The notes beneath the pieces are model-generated. The model searched no databases, was not told where the DNA came from, and saw only the letters and a program-made list of their open reading frames with translations. A stretch of DNA of 64,000 nucleotides from Roseburia lenta. GTDB taxonomy: Bacteria; Bacillota; Clostridia; Lachnospirales; Lachnospiraceae. This document shows, piece after piece, positions 20,263 through 27,694 of the stretch (its first letter is position 1; each line of letters starts with the position of its first letter). The translations under genes were made by a program, and so were the position numbers. The stretch is from NCBI RefSeq assembly GCF_014287435.1, contig NZ_JACOPG010000001.1:434001-498000 (forward strand). Direction: 5' to 3'.

Positions 20263-20361
20263 ATGAACTCTGACCAGACCATCCACGATATGTGCTACTT
20301 CAGGGAACGTGCTATAATCGAGGAAAAATATCGGAATGATCTGATCAAGAAACAAGAATAG
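20263..20361 (+). pseudogene. Short coding-like fragment, 32 codons
   Basis: This frame encodes a charged peptide (MNSDQTIHDMCYFRERAIIEE then KYRNDLIKKQE) without a ribosome site. It may be a fragment of a lost gene, or chance. It runs into the large inverted repeat at 20356-20395. Confidence 0.2.
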
Positions 20362-20395
20362 CCGTACCATCTGCTACTAGGCATTTGGTATGGCT
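20356..20395 (-). terminator. Long hairpin, possible terminator
   Basis: AGAATAGCCGTACCA and TGGTATGGCTGTTCT pair almost perfectly across about ten bases. On the minus strand the stem is followed by TGTTTCTTG, a weak T run, so it may end transcription from the sugar transferase remnant. Confidence 0.5.
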
Positions 20396-20447
20396 GTTCT
20401 ATTTCGTGAGTTCTCTATCAATATCATATATTTGCATTTATTATCAA

Positions 20448-20940
20448 TCACACATCATCGCTTCCCCGCAACACCACCGGAACCGTCATCAAAATTATCT
20501 TGAGATCCAGCATCAGGGAATGATTTTCAATATACATGAGATCCCATTTTAATTTATCTAAAAATTCTGTATGATAATCTCCATGCACCTGCGCATAGCC
20601 TGTGAGCCCGGCTGGCACTGTCGCGCGGAAGGTGTACTCCGGCACATCTTCTACAATCTCTGCAATGATCTCCGGTCGTTCCGGACGCGGTCCCACAAAA
20701 CTCATATCTCCCCTGAAGATATTGATCAGTTGCGGCAATTCATCAATCTTAAATTTACGCAAGACATATCCTACGCGCGTCATGCGTTCATCCTTTTTGC
20801 CGGCAATCTGTGGTCCGGATTTTTCCTCCGCTCCCATGATCATGCTGCGAAACTTAATGATCTCAAAATTTCGCATATCTTTCGTACAGCGTGTCTGCCT
20901 GTAAAAGACATCTCCCCCATCAGATCCACTACCAATACGA
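20448..20940 (-). pseudogene. Truncated bacterial sugar transferase, N-terminus lost
   Basis: The frame carries the C-terminal half of an undecaprenyl-phosphate sugar phosphotransferase: DGGDVFYRQTRCTKD (read before the first ATG at 20876), IIKFRSM, RKFKIDELPQLINIFRGDMSF, VGPRPERPE and GLTGYAQVHGDY. Intact relatives begin exopolysaccharide or O-unit synthesis by loading a sugar phosphate onto undecaprenyl phosphate, and have one or more upstream membrane helices. Here the frame runs backward out of phase into an LCP N-terminus, with no start codon before DGG. An internal restart at 20876 would lack the membrane segment, so the product is probably inactive. It marks one side of a deletion. Confidence 0.75.
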
Positions 20941-21085
20941 TGGCAAAATACAGCACCATATACAGGGGCGGCACAATAGACATACGGATCAGTTGTATCC
21001 CCAATAGGACTGCCACTATGCTCTGTAATGCAATGAGAAAAATATCAATTTTATATATGACTCTTTTCTTTGCTTCCTGCTTCAT
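20930..21085 (-). pseudogene. LCP-family N-terminal fragment fused out of frame to the sugar transferase
   Basis: An ATG at 21085 with a GAGGAA site starts a protein with two hydrophobic stretches (about residues 13-32 and 37-55), typical of the long N-termini of LCP proteins in polysaccharide loci. After VVDLMGE it is out of phase with sugar transferase sequence and stops at 20840. The LCP catalytic domain is absent. I read this as a deletion scar of a former polysaccharide gene cluster, its promoter kept at 21371-21399. Confidence 0.6.
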
Positions 21086-21187
21086 TTCCTCTTACCTGTT
21101 GAATAACTTTCTATACATAACAAATGACGTGTCACAGTTTCCTACGCACGCCACAACTCCAAGATCTATAAAACAAGGGTTGAGCAC

Positions 21188-21265
21188 TCAGTACACCCCC
21201 AGGAAATTTTTAAGTTTAGTTTTAATTTTTTCTGCTTTTTCATAATCTTTGCTAATACACTTCAT
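21188..21265 (-). other. Possible 25-codon leader peptide frame
   Basis: ATG at 21265 to TGA at 21188 encodes a Lys-rich peptide (MKCISKDYEKAEKIKTKL and on). It lies in the leader of the decayed polysaccharide operon, without a convincing ribosome site. Coding is uncertain. Confidence 0.2.
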
Positions 21266-21370
21266 AACTCTCGTTTCACACTATAGTTGTAATTTTTCAA
21301 TCATACATAACTGGCAATATTATCCATTACTCATTAAGGTTTCTTATAATATACGCCTGTTCGGATATTC

Positions 21371-21399
21371 ATTATACCCCTTTATCATCCTTTTGTCTA
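21371..21399 (-). promoter_or_regulatory. Sigma-A-type promoter of the former polysaccharide operon
   Basis: On the minus strand TAGACA (21394-21399), a 17-base spacer and TATAAT (21371-21376), with a leader of about 280 bases before the LCP fragment. Such long leaders are common in polysaccharide operons. Apart from this and the palindromes, 21086-21556 holds no gene I can support. Confidence 0.65.
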
Positions 21400-21407
21400 T
21401 ATTTATT

Positions 21408-21420
21408 TCGCTATTAGCGA
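21408..21420. promoter_or_regulatory. Perfect palindrome TCGCTA-T-TAGCGA, probable repressor operator
   Basis: A 13-base perfect dyad lies nine bases upstream of the -35 box of the minus-strand promoter and about 137 bases before the divergent XRE gene. Its size and symmetry fit a HTH_3 dimer site; assignment to the neighbouring regulator is inference. Confidence 0.5.
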
Positions 21421-21483
21421 TTTAGTATTTCTCTTAGTTTGTTCCTATTTAGAGGTCTACAAAATATGATTAAGATAATTTCT

Positions 21484-21511
21484 GGAAACGTATGAAATCA
21501 TTAGTGTTTCC
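21484..21511. promoter_or_regulatory. Inverted repeat GGAAAC/GTTTCC upstream of the XRE gene
   Basis: GGAAAC and GTTTCC are separated by 16 bases, 46 bases before the XRE start codon. It could be a second regulator site or an RNA leader hairpin. Confidence 0.3.
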
Positions 21512-21556
21512 GAAAGTGGGGAACCGAGTAAATTTTATGTAAAGGGGGAATGACCT

Positions 21557-21898
21557 GTGAATTACATGACATCTGCCACAGAAATCGGACAGCGTATTCG
21601 ATCCTGTAGAAAGTCCATTGGACTGACACAGGCCGAGATTGCAGAAAAGATGGATCTCTCCATCAATTATGTTTCCGATTTGGAAAACGGAAAGAAGAAT
21701 ATGTCAATACTGACGATGGCAAGTCTTTGCAAATGCTTTGACAAGTCCGCAGATTATTTTTTGTATGGCACGGAAGACAAAAATGCCGGCATAGATATGG
21801 AAAAAGTAATCGAATTCGTCTCGACACTTTCCAATCAGCAGTTAGATCATTTACAGACCTATGTAAATTCATTGATCCAATTGAAAAGTGAGGCATAA
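21557..21898 (+). CDS. XRE-family helix-turn-helix regulator
   Basis: A 113-residue protein with an HTH_3 domain (about residues 8-65: IGQRIRSCRKSIGLTQAEIA, then INYVSDLENGKKNMSILTM) and a short C-terminal helical tail, probably for dimerisation. A GTG at 21557 lies eight bases after a GGGGGA site; the ATG at 21566 is too far. It is divergent from the decayed polysaccharide locus. XRE genes often stand beside such clusters in Lachnospiraceae, so it probably controlled that operon. A terminator follows directly. Confidence 0.88.
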   Translation: MNYMTSATEIGQRIRSCRKSIGLTQAEIAEKMDLSINYVSDLENGKKNMSILTMASLCKCFDKSADYFLYGTEDKNAGIDMEKVIEFVSTLSNQQLDHLQTYVNSLIQLKSEA

Positions 21899-21900
21899 AA

Positions 21901-21934
21901 AAGAGGTCAGGATGTTTTTCATCCTGACCTCTTT
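21901..21934. terminator. Bidirectional terminator between the XRE gene and yajC
   Basis: AAGAGGTCAGGATG and CATCCTGACCTCTT form a 14-bp stem with T runs on both strands, serving the two convergent genes. Confidence 0.88.
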
Positions 21935-21950
21935 ATACTTTACAAATGTC

Positions 21951-22274
21951 TTATTTAGATTCTTTTTCTACAGCATCTTCCGGCTTTTCTACTGCTGAGA
22001 TAGCAGCCTTCTGCATTGGGATACGGCAGTTCTTGTTGCTGCCGAACTCAACGATCACAGTATCCTCTGCGATGTCGATGACAACACCATAAAAACCACT
22101 TGTGGTAAGAACGGTATCTCCTACAGCAAGGGATGACATCATAGCATTTTTCTGCTTGGTCTCCTTCTGCTGTGGACGGATCATAAAGAAATACATAAAT
22201 GCAAATAAGATTACGATCCAGATGATTGGCATCAAAGCATTACCGCCTGCTGATGAACTCATTAAAATATTCAT
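21951..22274 (-). CDS. yajC: Preprotein translocase subunit YajC
   Basis: A 107-residue protein with a single membrane helix (about 13-34, MPIIWIVILFAFMYFFMIRP) followed by the YajC signature RPQQKETKQKNAMMSSLAVGDTV and a small cytoplasmic domain. YajC accompanies SecDF-YidC at the Sec translocon. AGGAGG lies nine bases before the ATG. It follows tgt, a common pairing. Confidence 0.95.
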   Translation of the reverse strand: MNILMSSSAGGNALMPIIWIVILFAFMYFFMIRPQQKETKQKNAMMSSLAVGDTVLTTSGFYGVVIDIAEDTVIVEFGSNKNCRIPMQKAAISAVEKPEDAVEKESK

Positions 22275-22394
22275 GATAAAAATTCCTCCTAATCATGAGA
22301 CTTTATGCCTCAAACTCTATTTATTGTACTAAATCCCTATACATTTCGCAAGGTTTTGTCCATAATTTCCCATCAGTTTATAAAACTTTAATAT

Positions 22395-23525
22395 TTATTC
22401 TCCGGCTTCCATGCCCTCTAATTTGCGCTTCTTGTAACCGGCGAAATCTCCGGCATCCAAAGCATCCCTGATCTCTTCCATCATGTGATTGTAGAAATAC
22501 AGGTTATGCAATACGCAAAGACGCATGCCCAGCATCTCTTTTGCCTTGAGCAGATGACGGATATAGGCACGGGAGTAGGTACGGCATGCCGGACAGCCAC
22601 AGCCTTCTTCGATCGGTCGCATGTCCTTTTCATACTTTTGATTAAAGAGGTTTAATTTTCCATGATCGGTATAAACATGACCATGTCTGCCGTTTCTGCT
22701 AGGGTAAACACAGTCAAAGAAATCAATGCCTCGCTCTACCCCCTCTAGGATATTCGCCGGAGTTCCGACTCCCATCAGATATGTCGGCTTATCCTGCGGC
22801 AGATATGGAACGGTCTCCTCTAAGATATGATACATCTCCTCGTGGCTCTCGCCTACAGCAAGTCCACCAACGGCATAACCATCCAAGTCCATCTCAGCGA
22901 TACGTTTGGCATGCTCAATACGGATATCCTCATAAATCGCCCCCTGATTGATACCAAAAAGCAACTGGTTCTTATTGATCGTATCTTCCAGACCATTCAG
23001 CCTTGCCATCTCTGTCTTGCATCTGGCAAGCCAGCGCGTGGTACGATTGACAGAGTCGGTCACATACTTACGGTCTGCCTTACTGCTTGGGCACTCATCA
23101 AATGCCATGGCGATGGTCGATCCCAGATTGGACTGGATCTGCATACTTTCTTCCGGTCCCATAAAGATCTTATGCCCGTCAATATGTGACTGGAAGTAAA
23201 CACCTTCTTCCTTGATCTTGCGCAGCCCTCTGAGGGAGAACACCTGAAATCCGCCGGAATCGGTAAGGATCGGACGATCCCATACCATAAACTTATGCAG
23301 ACCACCAAGTTCCTTGATTGTCTTATCCCCCGTTCTCACATGCAGATGATAGGTATTGGACAACTGCACCTGTGTACCGATATCATGCAGATCATCGGTG
23401 GATACAGCCCCTTTGATCGCAGCCACCGTTCCTACATTCATAAAAACCGGTGTCTGAATCGTTCCATGTACGGTCTCCATGACCGCTCTTTTTGCTCTTC
23501 CTTCTGTTTTTAAAACTTTGTACAT
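22395..23525 (-). CDS. tgt: tRNA-guanine transglycosylase
   Basis: The 376-residue enzyme that swaps guanine-34 of GUN-anticodon tRNAs for preQ1, the first tRNA-level step of queuosine synthesis. Visible are the catalytic region DSGGFQVFSL, the nucleophile-bearing FDCVYPSRNGRHG, and the zinc site formed by CGCPAC with the later LCVLHN. No queuosine biosynthesis genes (queC, D, E, F) occur in the window, while a preQ1-controlled queT does, so salvage may supply the base. Confidence 0.97.
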   Translation of the reverse strand: MYKVLKTEGRAKRAVMETVHGTIQTPVFMNVGTVAAIKGAVSTDDLHDIGTQVQLSNTYHLHVRTGDKTIKELGGLHKFMVWDRPILTDSGGFQVFSLRGLRKIKEEGVYFQSHIDGHKIFMGPEESMQIQSNLGSTIAMAFDECPSSKADRKYVTDSVNRTTRWLARCKTEMARLNGLEDTINKNQLLFGINQGAIYEDIRIEHAKRIAEMDLDGYAVGGLAVGESHEEMYHILEETVPYLPQDKPTYLMGVGTPANILEGVERGIDFFDCVYPSRNGRHGHVYTDHGKLNLFNQKYEKDMRPIEEGCGCPACRTYSRAYIRHLLKAKEMLGMRLCVLHNLYFYNHMMEEIRDALDAGDFAGYKKRKLEGMEAGE

Positions 23526-23554
23526 TTTCCTGTTCTTTCTATATATAATAACAA

Positions 23555-24652
23555 TTATTTTTTCTGATAAAAATCAACGATACGATCCATGCGCGCACTC
23601 ATATTTGAAAAAAGTGCATCGACAAGTGTGATCGCTGCCATACTCTCCACAACCACCACTGCCCGGGGTACGATGACAGGATCATGTCTGCCATGGATCT
23701 CAATTGTCTGCTCCTCGCCATGCACATTCACGGTCTTTTGTGGCTGGCTGATCGATGGTGTCGGTTTGACTGCCACACGAAAGATAATCTCATCGCCATC
23801 GCTCATGCCACCGAGCACGCCGCCTGCATGATTGGTCTCCTTTTTAACAGTCCCATCCTGCATACAAAAAGCATCGTTATTGACAGATCCATTGTTTGCT
23901 GCAACCGCAAAACCATCTCCGATCTCAAAGCCTTTTACCGCTCCGATGGATAGCATTGCCTTCGCCAAAGAGGCATCTAACTTATCAAAAACAGGCTCAC
24001 CAACGCCTGCCGGCATCCCCTTGACCCGACACTCAATCACACCGCCTGCTGAATCCTGTCTACCGATGCAATCCTCCAGATAAGCCTGCGCTTTCTTTGC
24101 AGCCTCAGCATCCGGCATGGCAAGTGGATTTTTTCTGATCTCATCTGCATCAAAAGAAGCGATAGCAACCGGTCCGATTGCCTTTGTATATGCGCACATC
24201 TCAACGCCAAGTTCCTCTAAAATCTGTATGGCGATCGCCCCTGCCGCGACCCTGCCAATCGTCTCTCTGCCGCTGGATCTGCCGCCGCCGCGATAATCTC
24301 GGATTCCATATTTTTCATAAAAAGTGTAATCCGCATGCCCCGGTCTGAAGATCTCCGCAATATTGGAATAATCCTTGGAATGTTGGTCTGCATTCCTTAC
24401 CATCATAGAGATCGGCGTTCCTGTTGTCTTTCCCTCAAAAACACCGGATAAGATCTCAATGGCATCTGCTTCCTTTCGCGCCGTTGTAAACTTGGACTGT
24501 CCCGGTTTTCTTCTGTCCATAAATTCCTGTATTCTGTTTGTATCCAGCCTCAGTCCTGCCGGAACGCCATCCACGACAACGCCAAGTGCCGCGCCATGGG
24601 ATTCCCCCCAGGTGCTGATGCGAAATGCTTCACCAAAACTTGATCCAGCCAT
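23555..24652 (-). CDS. aroC: Chorismate synthase
   Basis: A 365-residue FMN-dependent enzyme that converts EPSP to chorismate, the last shared step of aromatic amino acid synthesis. Signatures are GESHGAALGVVVDGVPAG, RPGHADYTFYEKYG, RDYRGGGRSSGRETIGRVAA and the C-terminal GRHDPVIVPRAVVVVE. No other aro gene adjoins it. It lies 29 bases before tgt and 72 after the lactonase. Confidence 0.97.
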   Translation of the reverse strand: MAGSSFGEAFRISTWGESHGAALGVVVDGVPAGLRLDTNRIQEFMDRRKPGQSKFTTARKEADAIEILSGVFEGKTTGTPISMMVRNADQHSKDYSNIAEIFRPGHADYTFYEKYGIRDYRGGGRSSGRETIGRVAAGAIAIQILEELGVEMCAYTKAIGPVAIASFDADEIRKNPLAMPDAEAAKKAQAYLEDCIGRQDSAGGVIECRVKGMPAGVGEPVFDKLDASLAKAMLSIGAVKGFEIGDGFAVAANNGSVNNDAFCMQDGTVKKETNHAGGVLGGMSDGDEIIFRVAVKPTPSISQPQKTVNVHGEEQTIEIHGRHDPVIVPRAVVVVESMAAITLVDALFSNMSARMDRIVDFYQKK

Positions 24653-24724
24653 ACGCTTTTATCTCCTATCAATGCCAGATTATCCCATGAAAAGCGAACT
24701 CTCCACAGGATAACCAGACGAAAA

Positions 24725-25774
24725 CTATACTAATTTGTGTACCACTATACTATTCGGCTTATCTACCTTAACGGGTGGATTTTTCATCAAAACACATTTC
24801 TTTTCATGATCTACGGTAAAGGTACGGATTTCATTGGAATCATGGTTCAAAGAGACCAGTGTCTTATTGTCCGGCAAAATAGTGATGCACTTCGGATAAT
24901 CCCCGCTGATCTTGGTCGTTTCCTCAATGGAAATCAGACCATCCTCACCTACGGCAAGGCAGACCACCTCGTTGGCTCCGTCCAAAGATACATACAGATA
25001 CTTACCATCCGGTGCAAACTCAAGCGCAGAACCGGATGCCAGTGAATCCTCTTTTTCCAGAACGGAGGTCGTCTTGATCTTTTCAAATACCGGTTTGCCT
25101 TCACGCAAGTCATAGGTATATATATCAACCATATTCGTTGTCTCTTCCAATACATAGGCAAACTTGCCATCCTTGGAAAAACGGATACGACGCGGTGCAC
25201 TATTGAATGGGAAACGCAAAATATCATATAAATGCAGTTTGCCCTCTTCATAATCAACCTCATAGATCTTGATCTGGTTGAGTCCCCAATCTACTGCACA
25301 AAGATACTTCTCATCCGGTGTCAATTTGGTGCAGGACACTCTCGGATCCATACGCTTTTCTACTGAACTTTTACCGACGCCCTGATGAAAGACACCATCT
25401 GCGATACCGGCAATGCTTCCATCCTCATTCAGGCGCATCATGGTCACCTTGCCATCATGAAATCCCGCCAAAAACAGATAGCGGTCATTGGAATCGATTT
25501 CTACATAGCAGGCACGCATGCCACCGATCCATGCCTGATTGATCTTGGTCAGATCCCCATTTTCATCAATAGAAAAGGAAGCAACACCCTCATCCTCAAT
25601 GGAATACAGATATTTGCCGCTGTGTGCAACGGCAATATTGGATGGATTACTGATCGGTGCGACACTGCGCTCTGTCAGTTTTCCCTTTTCCATGTCAATG
25701 TCATACACATGAATACCAATACTATTCTCATGCGTATAAGTTCCTACATATGCTACATACTTCTCCTGTGCCAT
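24725..25774 (-). CDS. Lactonase-family seven-bladed beta-propeller (YbhE-type 6-phosphogluconolactonase)
   Basis: A 349-residue protein with the family start YVAYVGTYTHENSIGIHVYD and repeated blade motifs (NPSNIAVAHSGKYLYSI, PDEKYLCAVDWGLNQIKIY, FAPDGKYLYVSLDGANEV). The family includes YbhE, which hydrolyses 6-phosphogluconolactone; many members act on other lactones or are uncharacterised. No pentose phosphate genes are adjacent. It starts five bases after the U32 protein's stop, so it is probably cotranscribed with the tRNA-modification genes; the functional link is unclear. Confidence 0.82.
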   Translation of the reverse strand: MAQEKYVAYVGTYTHENSIGIHVYDIDMEKGKLTERSVAPISNPSNIAVAHSGKYLYSIEDEGVASFSIDENGDLTKINQAWIGGMRACYVEIDSNDRYLFLAGFHDGKVTMMRLNEDGSIAGIADGVFHQGVGKSSVEKRMDPRVSCTKLTPDEKYLCAVDWGLNQIKIYEVDYEEGKLHLYDILRFPFNSAPRRIRFSKDGKFAYVLEETTNMVDIYTYDLREGKPVFEKIKTTSVLEKEDSLASGSALEFAPDGKYLYVSLDGANEVVCLAVGEDGLISIEETTKISGDYPKCITILPDNKTLVSLNHDSNEIRTFTVDHEKKCVLMKNPPVKVDKPNSIVVHKLV

Positions 25775-25779
25775 AATCC

Positions 25780-27009
25780 TTAGTCCTCCTCTTTTCTCCT
25801 TAAGATGTCAAACTGATCTAACGGCTGTCCTAAGTCAATCCATAATTTTTGTTTTGGATGCGGTGCGCTCGGCATATCTTCCCCATCCTCATTTACAATA
25901 CGTCTTACGACTACTTCTATATTATCGCCATTTGGCTTCATAATTTCAATAGTCTCTCCTACAGAAAACTTGTTGCGCTGCTCGATTGCATACAAGCCCT
26001 CGGCATTACATTCCCCAACAATGCCAAGATAAGTATATTCCTTAATGTAGGTGTTGCTATCATAGATCTGTGCCTCCTCAGAAGGCTTTCCAAAGAAAAA
26101 TCCTGTGGTAAACTGGCGGTAAGTACAATTTGAGATCTGCTCCTGATACCATGGCATATTGGCATGGTATTTTTCCTCGGATTCCAGATAATCGTCGATC
26201 GCCTTGCGATAGGTTCTCGCAACCGTCGCCACATAAAGGGCTGTCTTCATACGACCTTCGATCTTAAAACTATCAATCCCCGCATCAATCAGTTCCGGGA
26301 TATGCTCGATCATGCAAAGATCTTTGGAATTAAAGATATAAGTTCCTCTCTCATTCTCATAGACCGGCAGATACTCGCCCGGCCGCTGTTCCTCTACCAC
26401 CGCGTATTTCCAGCGGCAAGGATGGGTACAGGCACCACGGTTGGCATCTCGTCCGGTAAAATAATTGCTGAGCAGGCATCTGCCGGAATAGGAAATGCAC
26501 ATAGCCCCATGGATAAAAGTCTCGATCTCCAGATCATCCGGGATATTCTGACGAATTTCCTTGATCTCCTTCAAAGATAACTCCCTCGCTGATACCACAC
26601 GGGTAGCGCCAAGTCCATGCCAGAAATTGTAAGTGCCATAATTGGTATTGTTCGCCTGCGTGCTGATATGGACATCAATCTCCGGGCAGACCTCGCGCGC
26701 GATCGTAAAGACCGCCGGATCCGCAATGATGAGTGCATCCGGTTTTAATTCCTTTAATTCTTCAAAGTAGCGGCGCACGCCGGGCAGATCTCCGTTATGT
26801 GCCAGGATGTTGGCTGTCACATAAACCTTAACCCCATGCGCATGAGCAAAAGCGATGCCCTCTGCCATGTCATCTTTTGAAAAATTCTTGGCTTTGGCGC
26901 GCAGCCCGTAGACCTCGCCACCGATATATACCGCGTCCGCTCCAAAGATCACGGCTACTTTTAATACTTCCAGACTGCTGGCTGGCACCAGCAACTCAAT
27001 GTTTCTCAT
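25780..27009 (-). CDS. trhP: Peptidase U32-family tRNA hydroxylation protein (TrhP type)
   Basis: A 409-residue U32 protein with the motif ETFIHGAMCISYSGRCLLSN, the GACTHPCRW cysteines and the SKDLCMIEHIPELIDAGIDS region. TrhP proteins (YegQ in E. coli, YrrN/YrrO in Bacillus) hydroxylate tRNA uridine-34 to ho5U using prephenate. The neighbouring gene is the matching O-methyltransferase, which strongly supports this over a peptidase. Bacillus has two U32 genes here, this genome one. The ATG at 27009 (GGAG seven bases upstream) is preferred to a TTG overlapping the ribosome site. Confidence 0.88.
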   Translation of the reverse strand: MRNIELLVPASSLEVLKVAVIFGADAVYIGGEVYGLRAKAKNFSKDDMAEGIAFAHAHGVKVYVTANILAHNGDLPGVRRYFEELKELKPDALIIADPAVFTIAREVCPEIDVHISTQANNTNYGTYNFWHGLGATRVVSARELSLKEIKEIRQNIPDDLEIETFIHGAMCISYSGRCLLSNYFTGRDANRGACTHPCRWKYAVVEEQRPGEYLPVYENERGTYIFNSKDLCMIEHIPELIDAGIDSFKIEGRMKTALYVATVARTYRKAIDDYLESEEKYHANMPWYQEQISNCTYRQFTTGFFFGKPSEEAQIYDSNTYIKEYTYLGIVGECNAEGLYAIEQRNKFSVGETIEIMKPNGDNIEVVVRRIVNEDGEDMPSAPHPKQKLWIDLGQPLDQFDILRRKEED

Positions 27010-27051
27010 GTATGACTCCAATTTTAAAATTCTATTCTATCCCACTCGTTC

Positions 27052-27693
27052 TTATTTCATGGTACAGACGGCAAGTCCGTCACCGACCGGCAGAATACTG
27101 CATACCAGATCCTCGTCATGCGTCAGGCTGTAAAGATATTCCCGCATCCGCTTATGGATGGTGCGGTTGCGCCGTTCGATCGCATAGTGGGACTCGATCA
27201 GATCTCCGTCCTGCAAAACATTGTCCGTCACCAGAACACTGCCGGAATGCATCAGCCTCTTGATCTCCGGCAAAAAAATGGGATACTGTCCCTTGGCTGC
27301 ATCCATAAAGATAAAATCATAGGAACCTGTCAGGGTCGGCAGAACCTCCTGCGCATCCCCCTCGATCAGATGGATACACTCCTCTTTTTTTGCCCGCGCA
27401 AAATTCGCCCGCGCGATCGGTATCCGCGGCGGATAATTCTCGATCGTCGTGATCTGGCAATCGGCGGGATCATATGCCTCCATCAAAAGCGCAGAAAACC
27501 CGACTGCCGTACCGACTTCTAGGATCTGCTCAGGACGCAGGGTCTGCATTAAGAACTTCATAAAAGTCTGCGTATCTTTGCGGATGATAGGCACATAGGT
27601 TTCCAATGCCTCTTTTTCTATTGCAGCAATATAATCAATCTCCTGACCTTCTAAGGATCTTAGATAGGTCAGGAAACGTTCATCTACTATCAT
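27052..27693 (-). CDS. trmR: tRNA 5-hydroxyuridine O-methyltransferase (TrmR/YrrM type)
   Basis: A 213-residue class I SAM-dependent methyltransferase (COMT-like) with SAM motif ILEVGTAVGFSALLM, the DFIFMDAAKG metal motif and GSVLVTDNVLQDG. In Bacillus YrrM (TrmR) methylates ho5U34 to mo5U34. Synteny with trhP, 42 bases downstream, makes the same role likely. It starts one base after... the preceding gene rnj ends only one base before its ATG on the transcript, so the two are tightly coupled. Confidence 0.88.
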   Translation of the reverse strand: MIVDERFLTYLRSLEGQEIDYIAAIEKEALETYVPIIRKDTQTFMKFLMQTLRPEQILEVGTAVGFSALLMEAYDPADCQITTIENYPPRIPIARANFARAKKEECIHLIEGDAQEVLPTLTGSYDFIFMDAAKGQYPIFLPEIKRLMHSGSVLVTDNVLQDGDLIESHYAIERRNRTIHKRMREYLYSLTHDEDLVCSILPVGDGLAVCTMK

Positions 27694-27694
27694 C

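Noticed and set aside
20571..21245. 224-codon plus-strand open frame over the polysaccharide scar
   Set aside because: It runs antisense to recognisable sugar transferase and LCP sequence and its composition (Cys-, His- and Arg-rich) is not protein-like.
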